DNA of 64,000 nt from Chryseobacterium sp. W4I1 (GTDB lineage: Bacteria; Bacteroidota; Bacteroidia; Flavobacteriales; Weeksellaceae): contig NZ_JAUSXQ010000001.1 in the NCBI RefSeq assembly GCF_030816115.1, forward strand, positions 1,054,001 to 1,118,000. Reading direction: 5' to 3'. Both the position numbers and the translations under genes were made by a program. The notes beneath the pieces are model-generated. The model saw only the letters and a program-made list of their open reading frames with translations, did no database searches and had not been told where the DNA came from. This document shows positions 1-9,795 of this stretch, one piece after another (position 1 is the first letter of the stretch; the number at the start of each line of letters is the position of its first letter).

Positions 1-827
1 CCTTCTTGTTTTATGCTTGAATTCATTTCGCAATCGATGTACACTGTCTTTGCAAAAGGCCTCCAGGGTCTTCCTAAATAGACTGAATTTTCTTTCGCAT
101 TTCCAATGATTTTTGAATTGATAAAGACAAAGCCAAATTCGCTTTCCTGTGGAGTAGAAGCGGCTGTGATGTAGCTTGCGCTTTCTTTAGAATAAATCGT
201 GCAGTTTTCAAAAACGGCGGTTCCGGCTCCGAAAATGTAATCGGTTGTGCCTTCGATGTAGCAGTTTTTAAAATAATTTCTTGAAGGTTTTGTTTTATCC
301 TGTAAATCCTGAGCTCCTTTTAAATATAAAGTATCCTGATTTCCTAAGAACCTGCAGTTTTCAAAAGCAATTCTGTCACCGGAAGTTAAAACCGCAACGG
401 CTTGTCCGACTCTTCCTGAACTGTTTTCAAACGAAATATTTTTTGCCGTAAAATCATTTGAATAAATAAAAATAGTTGAAGAACCTGTTGTTCCGATATC
501 TTTGCCTTCCGAATTCTTTTTTGAAGCAAAATCATCGTAAGTAATGATCGTATTTTCAGGATGTTCTCCTTCTATCAAAATGGCTCCTTTTGTTTCGGGA
601 ACGGTGATTTTTTCTTTGTAAACTCCGGCTTTAATTAAAATTTTAGTTCTTGTGGAAGAACCATTTTCAACGGCATCAATAGCTTGCTGTACCGTGGTAA
701 AGTTGCCATTTCCGTCTTTTGAAACCACGATTATTTTATCATTGGTTTTAAAAGAAAGAAGGTTTAATAATACCATCGAAAAAACTGAAAATATTTTAAA
801 ATTTTTAATAAAAGTTGAAGTTTTCAT
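1..827 (-). CDS. Pectinesterase (pectin methylesterase, CE8), 3' end cut by window edge
   Basis: The enzyme removes methyl esters from homogalacturonan so that polygalacturonases and lyases can act; it is secreted or periplasmic. The visible 275 residues start at the ATG at 827 with a hydrophobic signal segment and run through a right-handed beta-helix. Family landmarks can be read: a GVYKEKI strand, GNQDTLY, DYIFGAGTAVFENC and LGRPWRPF, which supply the Gln, two Asp and the Arg/Trp of the CE8 active site. The C-terminal part lies beyond position 1. It follows susC-susD on the same strand, with a hairpin terminator between, so it may be only partly co-transcribed with them. The product call is firm and only the length is unknown. 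Confidence 0.92.
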   Translation of the reverse strand, partial: MKTSTFIKNFKIFSVFSMVLLNLLSFKTNDKIIVVSKDGNGNFTTVQQAIDAVENGSSTRTKILIKAGVYKEKITVPETKGAILIEGEHPENTIITYDDFASKKNSEGKDIGTTGSSTIFIYSNDFTAKNISFENSSGRVGQAVAVLTSGDRIAFENCRFLGNQDTLYLKGAQDLQDKTKPSRNYFKNCYIEGTTDYIFGAGTAVFENCTIYSKESASYITAASTPQESEFGFVFINSKIIGNAKENSVYLGRPWRPFAKTVYIDCEMNSSIKQE

Positions 828-845
828 TAAATAAATTTTGAGTTA

Positions 846-883
846 AAATACAGACTTCTCTTTGTGGGAGGAAGCCTGTATTT
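846..883 (-). terminator. Hairpin between susD and pectinesterase
   Basis: Arms AAATACAGACTTC (846-858) and GAAGCCTGTATTT (871-883) pair with one G-U wobble around a 12-nt loop. Read on the minus strand the stem is followed by a short T-rich stretch, as expected for a terminator or attenuator just after susD. Confidence 0.6.
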
Positions 884-910
884 CTTTGATATGAATATGA
901 AACTTTTTAT

Positions 911-2725
911 CTAATAACCGTAATCTTGTGTAAGATTGTAATTTGATTGGATGATATCACTGTAAATTGGCAATAATTCTCTTTTATTAGATTGGAAATA
1001 TTGCGCAAAACCTTTTACTGGATCACTGATGTATGTTGGTAAAACAGCTGCTCTCCATGCAATCTTCGTATAACCTACCGGGGTCGCATCCTGAGAAGGC
1101 ATGTAAAATACCTGGGATTTGTCGGCGCCGGTGAAGAAAATATCAATATCGTTGACATTTTGCTGGGCAGATTTTGTAGGATCGTAAACCGATTTTTTAT
1201 AGTAAAGATTCAATGGTACGTTTGCATATTGCCCGGTTCCGTTGACGAAAGCTGTCAATTTTTGCCTTGTTTCCGTAATTTTTGAGTCTAATAAATTCCA
1301 ACGGATCAGATCATATTTTCTGATACCCTCACAGCCCAGCTCCAATAATCTTTCCTGAACAATATAATTGAAGAATCCTACTTTATCTGTAGGAATTGTC
1401 CCAACCTGTCCTAAATTCCCGGTGTAAGCTCTATTTCTCACAAGTTTTACGGCATTGATGGCTTCCGCAGAAGGTGCGGAGTGAAGTTCATTATCGGCTT
1501 CTGCAAACATCAGTAAAACATCAGAAAAACGAAGCAATGGCCAGTCAACCGCAAGGTTTTGTGAAGGCCCCGTAATATTCGTCCAGGATTTTCTGTATTT
1601 TGAATCTGTGAAAGAAATGGCATTCACAATTTCCGCCTGATTGGAGTTGTTTACTTTAAAAATTCCTACGTTCATGTCTCTTCTTAAATCATATTTAGTA
1701 AACTCATAGAAGTAAACAGGAAGTGCATTGATCCCACCGCCACCTTTCCAGCTAGAATTGTCATCGTGCTTTAAACCATTGTAATAACCGATTTTACTGT
1801 CAGTTCTTGCATTACCCCCGAAAGCTCCCACACAGAAAATGATTTCGTTGGTTGCGTCCTGCGTATTCGTGTGTAAAGCTCTGAAAACTGCTTCGTAGCT
1901 TGGGTTTAAGCTATGTTCGCCGGAATGGTTCATGATGTCTTTACATTCGTCATAGGCAATCTGATAATAGGTTTGAGGATTTGAGCCCTTTGCCATCTGC
2001 TGTGGACTTCTTCTTAATGAATATCCTGCTCTTGCCAATGCGATTCTGGCTCTTAAACCTTTAACAAAACCTTTAGAAATCCGGGCATTTGTAGTGCTTC
2101 CTTCTGATCTCCATGGAACTAAAGCTGAAGCCTGGGCCAAATCTGCAATGATTTTTTCATAAATAACATCTCTGTCCGTTTTTGGAAGATAAAGATTGTC
2201 GTAATCCGCAGATGGTTTGTCCTGGAAAGGGATATCGCCCCAGTTTCTTATTAATTCATAGTAAAACTGTGCTCTTAATGTTAATGCTTCACCAAGATAA
2301 CGGTCCATTAATTTCTTATCGGCATCGGAACCCGTCTTATAAACCGGAGAAAGGGGAATGTTTTTAATGCAAAGATTTGCTCTTTCGATTCCTGAATATA
2401 ATTTTAAGAAAGGTTTGTTTAATTCTGTATTGGTAGGGCAGGCTCCGAAAGTCGAGAGTCCTCTTCTGTCATTACAGTTGTAGTCTCCTGAAGTCCTGAA
2501 GTCGTCGCTGGAATGAGGATAAATTAAAGCTAATCTCTGTCCGTACCCGTCATCACCTGCTAACTGGCTGTAAACCCCTACCAATGCTGTGAAAGTATCT
2601 GAAGTGCTGTCGAATTGCTGTGCTTCCGCGACACTTGAAAGATTTTCCGGATCCAGGTAATCGCTGCATGAGTTGATAGTGGTAAGCGAAAGGATGCAGC
2701 TTAATATAATTATTGTTTTTTTCAT
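911..2725 (-). CDS. SusD/RagB-family outer-membrane glycan-binding lipoprotein
   Basis: This is the surface lipoprotein lid that captures oligosaccharides and hands them to its SusC partner. The N-terminus is a lipoprotein signal with the lipid-attachment Cys at residue 20 (TTINSC), followed by the usual SDYLDPEN start of mature SusD proteins. The body has the TPR-rich alpha-helical fold typical of the family, including a LRAQFYYELIRNWGDIPF segment and a C-terminal RxxRxxELxxIP-like stretch. At 604 residues it is a normal length. It lies 12 bases downstream of its susC, so the two form one transcript. The neighbouring pectinesterase and uronate genes make a pectic oligogalacturonide the likely ligand, which is an inference from context. 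Confidence 0.93.
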   Translation of the reverse strand: MKKTIIILSCILSLTTINSCSDYLDPENLSSVAEAQQFDSTSDTFTALVGVYSQLAGDDGYGQRLALIYPHSSDDFRTSGDYNCNDRRGLSTFGACPTNTELNKPFLKLYSGIERANLCIKNIPLSPVYKTGSDADKKLMDRYLGEALTLRAQFYYELIRNWGDIPFQDKPSADYDNLYLPKTDRDVIYEKIIADLAQASALVPWRSEGSTTNARISKGFVKGLRARIALARAGYSLRRSPQQMAKGSNPQTYYQIAYDECKDIMNHSGEHSLNPSYEAVFRALHTNTQDATNEIIFCVGAFGGNARTDSKIGYYNGLKHDDNSSWKGGGGINALPVYFYEFTKYDLRRDMNVGIFKVNNSNQAEIVNAISFTDSKYRKSWTNITGPSQNLAVDWPLLRFSDVLLMFAEADNELHSAPSAEAINAVKLVRNRAYTGNLGQVGTIPTDKVGFFNYIVQERLLELGCEGIRKYDLIRWNLLDSKITETRQKLTAFVNGTGQYANVPLNLYYKKSVYDPTKSAQQNVNDIDIFFTGADKSQVFYMPSQDATPVGYTKIAWRAAVLPTYISDPVKGFAQYFQSNKRELLPIYSDIIQSNYNLTQDYGY

Positions 2726-2737
2726 GTTTAAGTTTAA

Positions 2738-5700
2738 TTAAAAGGTTATGTCAAGACCTGTTAAAATAAATCTGCTTCTAGGATATGCAGCGTAATCCAC
2801 TCCCGGAGTCAAAGGGTTTCTTCTCGTACTTGCTTCCGGATCGTACCCGTCGTAACCGGTGATTGTAAATAAATTATTTACGGTTGCATACAGTCTGAAA
2901 TTCTTGATGCCCAGCATTTCTAATGAGCCTTTTGGAAGGCTATAGCCTATTGTTACATTATTTAACCTTAAGAAAGAACCATCTTCAATCGCATAAGAAT
3001 GCAGAATGTAGCTTCCTTGTGGCGGTGTCCACATCGTTGTATTGGCGTTCAATGCAGCGAGGGCAGTAGGGTCTGTAACTTTTATGCCGCTATTGTCAAA
3101 CCATCTCCATCGGTCTGCCACTTCTGCAGCCATATTGTTGTCTCGGTATAAATATTGGGTGGTAAATTCGATTTTATTGGCATTATAAACTTTATTTCCG
3201 ACAGAGAAATTGAAGAATAAGCTCATATCCCAGTTTTTGTATCTGAAAGTCTGGTTGAAGCCTCCGTAGAATTTCGGCTGGGCGCTTCCCAATTCTGTCT
3301 GATCGGCTGTTGTGATCTGTCCGTCGCCATTTAAATCTCTTAATTTAAGATCTCCCGGCTGAATTGGCTTTGAACCATTTGCAACAGCACTTGCATTGGG
3401 TACACCGGCTTTTAAAGTATAAGCCTGAGTGGTCGGGTTAAAATCAAAATCACCGATTTCATATCTTCCTTCTGTTTCATATCCGTAGTAAGTTCCTACG
3501 GAATTACCAACTTTAGCAATGAAATCATATAAATTGTTTACCCATCCTGAAGCTACAAGGTAATAATCATTACCTGCCGAAACACCTGATCCTAAGCTTT
3601 TGATAATATTTCTGTTAGCTGATATGTTGAAATCTGTTTTCCAGGTGAAATTTTCTTTGTTTACGATAATCCCTCCCAATGAAACTTCGATCCCTTTGTT
3701 CTGTGTTTTCCCTGAGTTCTGATACTGATATTCGTACCCTGATGTCTGAGGGATTTTTGCCAATACCAAAAGATCTTTTGTATCTGTAATATATCCATCT
3801 ACACTTCCATATAATCTTCCGTTGAAGAATCCGAAATCCAGTCCTAAGTTTTTGGAAACTGTAGCTTCCCAGGTTACATTTTTGTTTGCCAGCGTGTTTC
3901 CTGTAGTTGCACCCGGCGTTACACCACTTCCGAAAGTATAACCGAAATCTGTAGAAGTCGTAAAATAGGTATCATACAGGTACGCCGGAATTCTGTTGTT
4001 TCCTGCCAGACCATATCCAAAACGGAGTTTAAGCTCTTCCAGCCATTCTTTATTTTTAAGGAAGTTTTCTTCTTTAAGTTTCCATGCTACCGATACCGCA
4101 GGGAAGGTTCCCCATCTGTTTCCAGGTCCGAAAACATTGGAAGCATCGGCTCTCAGGGAAGCTGTTACAATATATTTGTTGGCAAAAATATAGTTGGCTC
4201 TGCCGAAGAAAGAAAGCAGTCTGTCTGGTGGCAGGGCAGCCGTTCTAGGTGCATCCTGAATCATTCCTGATGGTGGAATTGCAGATTGAATATTGGCAAA
4301 AGCTTCATTCGCACTGATAGAAATGGGAAGCCATTTTGTATAAGTATTTGAAGTTTCTCCGTCTGTCTGTACGGTTTCTTCACCAACCAATAAATCAAGT
4401 TTATGATTTCCGAATTTCTTGGTATAATTTAAAGTATTGGTATTAGTGATTCTTCTTGATTGAGACCTTGTTAATTGAACGATCGGCTGATTGTTGTTGG
4501 CTCTCGCGTCACTCGTTACGGTTCCCCAAAACTGATTTACAGCATTATCCCTTTGAACGTAACCGATTACGCTCCGGAATGTTAAATCCTTTGTGATATT
4601 ATAATTCAAATATCCATTTAATAATAAATCGTTGGTTCTGTTTTCTTTTACCTCATTATCATTTAGAATAAGTGGGTTAACGAGATTGGTTAGTGTTGAA
4701 TAATTAGGATCGAAATCATCGATCGGAACATTGCTTCCTCCTTCAAAAGGCTGGTATCGTACTGCATTTCTCAGTCTGTTTGTTCCCTGAGAACCTGAAG
4801 CGGAAGTTCCTGCTCCGGAAATCAGCTGGCGGCTGTACCTTGCATTGAATCCGACTTTTAATTTTTTAGAAATATCAAAATCATACTTAAAATTGGCCAT
4901 GCTTCTTCTGAAACCAGAGTTCAGCATAATTCCATCTTCTTCTACATGATTCAGAGTTAATGAGAATGCAGATTTGTCTGAACCTCCTGTTAAGCTTAAG
5001 TTATGCGTAAAGTTGAAAGCTTCTTTTCCGAAAAGCTCGTCCTGCCAGTCTCTTTTCTTGATATTTCCATATTTTGAAGCCAATTCATCAAACGTACCGT
5101 ATCTTGTGCTGAATGTTGTCTGGTCAGCCAAATCTCCTCCTTTATTGTAAAGTTCATACTGATACATTACAAATTGGTAAGGATCAAGCACAGGAATGGT
5201 GTTCGTAATTTTTCGTACACCGGTATATCCGCTGTAATTGATGGTTGTTGCCGCTTTTTTACGGCCTCCTTTCGTAGTGATCAAAACAACTCCGTTGGCT
5301 CCTCTCGATCCGTAGATAGAGGTAGAAGCGGCGTCTTTTAATACTTCGATTGATTCAATTTCTTTGGGAGAAATAACAGTAAGTGCATTGTCCATCTGAA
5401 TTCCGTCTACAATGTATAGCGGAGCATTACTTTGTGTAATCGATGTACCCCCTCTCACTTTTATTTCTACCTCAGCGCCGGGAGACCCTTCACTTGCCAT
5501 GATCTGCACCCCCGCAACTCTGCCTTGGATTGCCTCTGCAGCACTGTTTACTGGCATATCTTTCACTTCATCAGCTTTTACTGAGCCAACGGCATTGGTA
5601 ACATCTTTTTTAGAAACTTTGGAATAACCTACCAATACCACTTCATCGATATTGGTATTTTTATCCTTTTGTGTCTCCTTTTCTTGAGCCATGGCCAGGA

Positions 5701-5758
5701 CAGGAAATAAAAAGAAAGTTATATATAACCACTTTATTGATTGTACTTTTTTATCCAT
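2738..5758 (-). CDS. SusC/RagA-family TonB-dependent outer-membrane receptor
   Basis: This 1006-residue receptor imports oligosaccharides across the outer membrane using TonB energy. After a signal peptide ending near AMAQE there is a TonB-box-like DEVVLVGY, then directly the plug domain (GRVAGVQIM, SGAPGAEVEIKVRGG-type glycine-rich motif, PLYIVDGIQ, IEVLKDAASTSIYGSRGANG), and a long beta-barrel ending in Phe (LTGLDITF). The N-terminal carboxypeptidase-like domain common in SusC proteins is absent. It is the first gene of the minus-strand susC-susD unit and is divergent from kduI. A LacI-type operator lies about 130 bases upstream. The substrate is inferred to be a pectic oligosaccharide. Confidence 0.95.
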   Translation of the reverse strand: MDKKVQSIKWLYITFFLFPVLAMAQEKETQKDKNTNIDEVVLVGYSKVSKKDVTNAVGSVKADEVKDMPVNSAAEAIQGRVAGVQIMASEGSPGAEVEIKVRGGTSITQSNAPLYIVDGIQMDNALTVISPKEIESIEVLKDAASTSIYGSRGANGVVLITTKGGRKKAATTINYSGYTGVRKITNTIPVLDPYQFVMYQYELYNKGGDLADQTTFSTRYGTFDELASKYGNIKKRDWQDELFGKEAFNFTHNLSLTGGSDKSAFSLTLNHVEEDGIMLNSGFRRSMANFKYDFDISKKLKVGFNARYSRQLISGAGTSASGSQGTNRLRNAVRYQPFEGGSNVPIDDFDPNYSTLTNLVNPLILNDNEVKENRTNDLLLNGYLNYNITKDLTFRSVIGYVQRDNAVNQFWGTVTSDARANNNQPIVQLTRSQSRRITNTNTLNYTKKFGNHKLDLLVGEETVQTDGETSNTYTKWLPISISANEAFANIQSAIPPSGMIQDAPRTAALPPDRLLSFFGRANYIFANKYIVTASLRADASNVFGPGNRWGTFPAVSVAWKLKEENFLKNKEWLEELKLRFGYGLAGNNRIPAYLYDTYFTTSTDFGYTFGSGVTPGATTGNTLANKNVTWEATVSKNLGLDFGFFNGRLYGSVDGYITDTKDLLVLAKIPQTSGYEYQYQNSGKTQNKGIEVSLGGIIVNKENFTWKTDFNISANRNIIKSLGSGVSAGNDYYLVASGWVNNLYDFIAKVGNSVGTYYGYETEGRYEIGDFDFNPTTQAYTLKAGVPNASAVANGSKPIQPGDLKLRDLNGDGQITTADQTELGSAQPKFYGGFNQTFRYKNWDMSLFFNFSVGNKVYNANKIEFTTQYLYRDNNMAAEVADRWRWFDNSGIKVTDPTALAALNANTTMWTPPQGSYILHSYAIEDGSFLRLNNVTIGYSLPKGSLEMLGIKNFRLYATVNNLFTITGYDGYDPEASTRRNPLTPGVDYAAYPRSRFILTGLDITF

Positions 5759-5887
5759 TTTGTATCCTTATAGTTTTAATTTTGGTTGAAAGCTTTTTTT
5801 TCAATCGTTTTGTCTTGTGTGGATTTGTAAGTATTCTACTGTCTTTTTAGTGGTAAATATTTTCTGAAAGATTTACACATTTTAGAG

Positions 5888-5901
5888 TGCAATCGATTGC
5901 G
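5888..5901. promoter_or_regulatory. LacI-type operator upstream of susC
   Basis: TGCAATCGATTGCG contains the perfect 12-bp palindrome GCAATCGATTGC (5889-5900), about 130 bases before the susC start. The identical 12-mer recurs before the SnoaL-like gene at 43354, and close variants recur before kduI, the GH28 cluster and rhaT. An even palindrome with a central CG is typical of LacI-family sites, and a LacI-family gene lies at 17213-18241. Confidence 0.8.
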
Positions 5902-6571
5902 TAAATTTTCATAATAAATATCTTGGCTTCTAAACTAATATTATTTTTCAATACGCAAAGAAAAAAATATTATTTTTTCATTAATTTGATTATTGTGGAA
6001 TGGATGTATTTACAAAATATGAACTGTTCTATTGATTTAAAATATTGGAAATTAGTTAATTAATAATTTAAAAAATACTTTGATTTTTTTTGTAAAAAGA
6101 ATTTTTTTCCTTAAAATTTATTAATTTAAAACTTAAAATTTGCTTAAAATTTATCTTTTTTTGCTCTTAAAGACTTCCCAAAAATGACAGTCAGGATCAA
6201 TATTTCTGATTTTTTGGCTGATTTTTGTCATATTTTAAGGATAATATTTTAACTCAATTTTAAACTTGATATTAATTATTATCATTGTATACAATATATA
6301 GAGTAGTTTTAATATATTTTTACCAAATCAATATTAATTTTCTGTTATTGTTTTTTGGCATGATTTTATAATTAATCATCATTTTAGTATTAATTTTGGT
6401 TAATATGATCGGCATAATTTCCATTAATTGCTTCTCAAAATCTTCTCAATTTTAATTTTATTTAATTGTAATTCAGGTTTTTATAATTTAATATTAATTT
6501 TTTATTAACTAATTGAAGAATAATTATATATTTAGCAACAAGTATTTCTACAAAATTTTAGTGTAATTTTA

Positions 6572-6585
6572 TGCAATCGATTACA
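6572..6585. promoter_or_regulatory. LacI-type operator upstream of kduI
   Basis: TGCAATCGATTACA matches the 12-bp palindrome at 11 of 12 positions and sits 57 bases before the kduI ATG. It lies downstream of a TATATTTA element at 6527-6534, so a bound repressor would block transcription of the hexuronate operon. Binding by the LacI protein at 17213 is an inference. Confidence 0.78.
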
Positions 6586-6641
6586 CAATGTTTAACAGGT
6601 TTTGATAAAACCGCAAAATGAAAGTATAAAAACTAAGCAGT

Positions 6642-7478
6642 ATGACACAATCAGAATTTCGTTACGCCCACCATCCTGAAGATGCAAAAAAGTATACTAC
6701 TGAAGATCTTAGGAGGGAGTTTCTAATCAATGATTTATTTAATGAAGATAAGATAAAATTAGTCTATACTATGTATGATAGGCTGATTGTAGGAGGTGTA
6801 ATGCCTTCAGCAAAAGCTTTGAAACTGGAACCAACAGACGATTTGAAAGCCGAGAATTTCCTTGACAGGAGAGAACTGGGGATCATCAACGTCGGTGGTG
6901 CCGGAAAAGTGACTGTAGACGGCGAAGTATATGAGCTTGCCAACAAAGAAGCTTTATATATTGGTAAAGGAGCAAAAGAAGTGGTTTTTGAAAAGTCGGG
7001 TGATGCACAACCTTATTTTTACATCAATTCAGCTCCGGCGCATCATACGTATCCCACAAAAAAGATCACGAAAAACGAAGCCGAAATTGTAGAATTAGGA
7101 GAAGAAAAATACGCTAATAAGCGTACGATCAACAAACTGATTGTTAATTCTGTCCTTGAAACGTGTCAATTACAAATGGGAATGACAGAGCTTCACCCGG
7201 GAAGTGTTTGGAATACAATGCCTTCACATACCCACACAAGAAGAATGGAAGCATATTTCTATTTTGATTTGGAAGAAGGTCAGACGATCAGTCATTTCTT
7301 AGGACAGCCTCAGGAAACGCGTCATATTTTTATGCAGAACCGTCAAGCAGTACTGTCTCCGGAATGGTCAATCCACTCAGGGGTAGGGACTTCTAATTAT
7401 ACTTTTATCTGGGGTATGGCCGGGGAAAATATGGACTACGGTGATATGGACGGTATCAAGACTAACGAACTAAAGTAA
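6642..7478 (+). CDS. kduI: 5-dehydro-4-deoxy-D-glucuronate isomerase (KduI)
   Basis: This cytoplasmic isomerase converts 5-keto-4-deoxyuronate, formed from the unsaturated end of pectin-lyase products, to 2,5-diketo-3-deoxygluconate for KduD. It is 278 residues, the standard length. The zinc-binding cupin motif is visible as SHTHTRRMEAY, giving His196, His198 and Glu203, and the later IHSG supplies the fourth ligand. It is the first gene of the hexuronate operon, with an operator palindrome 57 bases upstream, and kduD follows after 8 bases. Confidence 0.97.
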   Translation: MTQSEFRYAHHPEDAKKYTTEDLRREFLINDLFNEDKIKLVYTMYDRLIVGGVMPSAKALKLEPTDDLKAENFLDRRELGIINVGGAGKVTVDGEVYELANKEALYIGKGAKEVVFEKSGDAQPYFYINSAPAHHTYPTKKITKNEAEIVELGEEKYANKRTINKLIVNSVLETCQLQMGMTELHPGSVWNTMPSHTHTRRMEAYFYFDLEEGQTISHFLGQPQETRHIFMQNRQAVLSPEWSIHSGVGTSNYTFIWGMAGENMDYGDMDGIKTNELK

Positions 7479-7486
7479 TCTTTCTA

Positions 7487-8269
7487 ATGAATTTATTTGA
7501 TTTATCCGGAAAAGTAGCCGTTGTTACAGGCGGTACTCACGGATTAGGAATGGCAATGGCAGAAGGTCTTGCCGCTGCAGGTGCTGAACTGGCTATTACA
7601 AGTACGACACCGTCAAAATTAGAGGAAGCTTTAAACTATTATCACGGTAAAGGATACAAAGCAACCGGTTATCTTTTTGACGTGACGGACGAGCTGGAAG
7701 CCGCTCAGAAAGTAGCGCTTATGGAAGCCACTCATGGAAAAATAGACATCCTTGTCAACAACGCAGGAATTATAAAACGTATTCCCGCAATTGAGATGGA
7801 AGTTGAAGACTTTAGAAAAGTAATTGATGTAGATCTTACAGGACCTTTTATCATGTCGAAATTAGTCGGCAAACATATGATCAAAAGAAGATCCGGAAAG
7901 ATCATCAATATCTGCTCGATGATGAGTGAGTTGGGACGAGACAATGTAGTGGCGTATGCTTCTGCAAAGGGCGGTCTGAAAATGCTTACCAAAAATCTGG
8001 CAACAGAATGGGCAAAACATAATATTCAGGTGAACGGAATCGGTCCCGGATATTTTGCAACTTCTCAGACAGAACCAATTCGGGTGGATGGACATCCTTT
8101 CAACGATTTTATCATCAGCAGAACGCCGGAAGGAAGATGGGGAAACCCTGAAGACCTTGCTGGAACGGCTATTTTCCTTGCTTCGGACGCAAGCAGATTC
8201 ATCAACGGACAGATTATTTACGTTGATGGCGGAATTTTAGCGACCATCGGAAAACCTGCTAATGAATAA
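7487..8269 (+). CDS. kduD: 2-dehydro-3-deoxy-D-gluconate 5-dehydrogenase (KduD), SDR family
   Basis: This NAD(P)-dependent short-chain dehydrogenase reduces 2,5-diketo-3-deoxygluconate to 2-keto-3-deoxygluconate (KDG), the point where the unsaturated and saturated uronate routes meet. Its 260 residues show the glycine-rich TGGTHGLG, the NNAG motif, the catalytic YASAKGG (Tyr and Lys four apart) and a C-terminal YVDGG. It is directly downstream of kduI and 18 bases before uxaC, so co-transcription is very likely. Confidence 0.95.
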   Translation: MNLFDLSGKVAVVTGGTHGLGMAMAEGLAAAGAELAITSTTPSKLEEALNYYHGKGYKATGYLFDVTDELEAAQKVALMEATHGKIDILVNNAGIIKRIPAIEMEVEDFRKVIDVDLTGPFIMSKLVGKHMIKRRSGKIINICSMMSELGRDNVVAYASAKGGLKMLTKNLATEWAKHNIQVNGIGPGYFATSQTEPIRVDGHPFNDFIISRTPEGRWGNPEDLAGTAIFLASDASRFINGQIIYVDGGILATIGKPANE

Positions 8270-8287
8270 CAACAGAATTAGATTAGA

Positions 8288-9685
8288 ATGAAACCTTTTA
8301 TTACAGATCAATTTTTATTACAAAATAAATACGCTGAAGAATTGTACTTCAAATACGCGGAAAAGCAACCCATCATTGATTATCATAATCATTTGATTCC
8401 CAAAGATATTGCAGAAGACACCGTTTTCGAAAATATTTCAAAGGTTTGGATTGCAGGCGACCATTACAAATGGAGAGCGATGCGTACCATGGGGGTGAAC
8501 GAAAAATTCATCACCGGAGATTCTTCAGATAAAGAAAAATTTGAAGCTTGGGCTAAAACGGTTCCTTATACATTGAGAAATCCTTTGTATCACTGGACGC
8601 ATTTAGAATTAAAAAGATATTTCGGAATCGATGAATTGTTAAATGAAAACAATGCGTCAGAAATTTACGAAAACATCACCGCTCAGCTTCAGACGCCTGA
8701 AAAATCGACAAGAGGTTTATTGAAAATGATGAATGTAGAATCTCTGTGCACAACGGAAGATCCTACAGATCTATTGAATTATCATCAGGATTTGGCAAAA
8801 AGTGATTTCAGCATTAAAGTGAGCACTGCTTTCCGTCCTGATAAAGCGATTTTGATTGAAAACCACAACTTTGCAGATTATATTTCAAAATTGGGCGAAT
8901 CGGCCGGAATTGAAATTAATTCTTATCAGACATTGTGTGATGCTTTATTGAAAAGAATTGAATATTTCCACGAAAACGGATGCAGATTGTGCGACCACGG
9001 ATTGAACAATATTTCTTTTGAAGAAGCTACAGAAGCAGAAGTTAGTGCTATTTTCAATGATAAAATTTCAGGAAAAGTGATTGCTGAAAAACAGGTTAAC
9101 CAGTTCAAAACAGCCATTTTATTGTTCTTAGGCGAAGCTTATCACAAGTTCGGTTGGGTTCAGCAGTTCCACTTGGGAGCGCTGAGAAATAATAATGAAA
9201 GAATGCATAGAATTCTTGGTCCGGACACGGGTTGGGATTCCATCGGTGACTTCGTTCAGGCTGAAACGCTGTCTAAATTTTTAAATACACTTGACGGAAA
9301 AGATAAATTAACGAAAACCATTTTATATAACTTAAATCCTGCCGATAATGAGGTTTTCGCAACAATGATCGGGAATTTCAACGATGGCAGCATCAAAGGA
9401 AAAGTACAGTTCGGTTCAGGATGGTGGTTCCTTGACCAGAAAGACGGAATGATCAAGCAGATGAACGCCCTTTCAAACATGGGATTAATCAGCTGTTTCG
9501 TTGGAATGCTGACGGATTCCAGAAGTTTCCTTTCTTATCCGAGACACGAATATTTCAGAAGAGTATTGTGCAATCTTTTCGGTGAAGAAATGAAAAACGG
9601 TGAATTACCAGATGATATTGAGCTGATTGGTAAAACAGTGTCAGACATTTGTTATCATAATGCTAAAAATTATTTTGATTTTTAA
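8288..9685 (+). CDS. uxaC: Glucuronate/galacturonate isomerase (UxaC)
   Basis: UxaC isomerises D-galacturonate to tagaturonate (and glucuronate to fructuronate), the first step for saturated uronic acids. Its 465 residues match the family length. The amidohydrolase-like metal motif DYHNHLIP is seen near residue 31, with FHLGALRNNN and a tryptophan-rich GSGWWFLDQKDGM later. It is third in the operon. A block of inverted repeats separates it from kdgK, so the operon may be read at reduced level beyond here. Confidence 0.96.
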   Translation: MKPFITDQFLLQNKYAEELYFKYAEKQPIIDYHNHLIPKDIAEDTVFENISKVWIAGDHYKWRAMRTMGVNEKFITGDSSDKEKFEAWAKTVPYTLRNPLYHWTHLELKRYFGIDELLNENNASEIYENITAQLQTPEKSTRGLLKMMNVESLCTTEDPTDLLNYHQDLAKSDFSIKVSTAFRPDKAILIENHNFADYISKLGESAGIEINSYQTLCDALLKRIEYFHENGCRLCDHGLNNISFEEATEAEVSAIFNDKISGKVIAEKQVNQFKTAILLFLGEAYHKFGWVQQFHLGALRNNNERMHRILGPDTGWDSIGDFVQAETLSKFLNTLDGKDKLTKTILYNLNPADNEVFATMIGNFNDGSIKGKVQFGSGWWFLDQKDGMIKQMNALSNMGLISCFVGMLTDSRSFLSYPRHEYFRRVLCNLFGEEMKNGELPDDIELIGKTVSDICYHNAKNYFDF

Positions 9686-9705
9686 ATTTTAAATTAAATA
9701 AAAAA

Positions 9706-9778
9706 CTCTCGCAGATTTAGCTGATTCCGCAGATCTTTTAAACATAACCATCTGCAAAATTTGCTAAATCTGCGAGAG
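9706..9778. repeat. Long inverted repeat downstream of uxaC
   Basis: Perfect 16-bp arms CTCTCGCAGATTTAGC (9706-9721) and GCTAAATCTGCGAGAG (9763-9778) enclose an inner pair GCAGAT (9729-9734) and ATCTGC (9750-9755). This would form a strong cruciform or RNA stem. It resembles the 'cgcagatt' dispersed elements of flavobacterial genomes and may act as a terminator or mRNA stabiliser. Confidence 0.75.
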
Positions 9779-9795
9779 ATAGAAATAAAATTTTA

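Larger units (their letters stand above)
5759..6641. other. Divergent AT-rich control region between susC and kduI
   Basis: About 880 bases hold no convincing gene. The stretch is very AT-rich and carries two operator palindromes (5888-5901 and 6572-6585), one near each divergent gene. It also has a perfect 12-bp palindrome ATTGTATACAAT at 6284-6295 and four spaced copies of a TATTAAT(T/A)TT-like word near 6270, 6331, 6388 and 6491. A TATATTTA hexamer-plus at 6527-6534 resembles the Bacteroidota -7 element and could serve kduI. The roles of the inner palindrome and the repeated word are unknown. Confidence 0.6.

Noticed and set aside
30-41. GCAATCGATGTA in the pectinesterase coding region as an operator
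   Set aside because: Only the first part matches, it is inside coding sequence, and it is not near a gene start.
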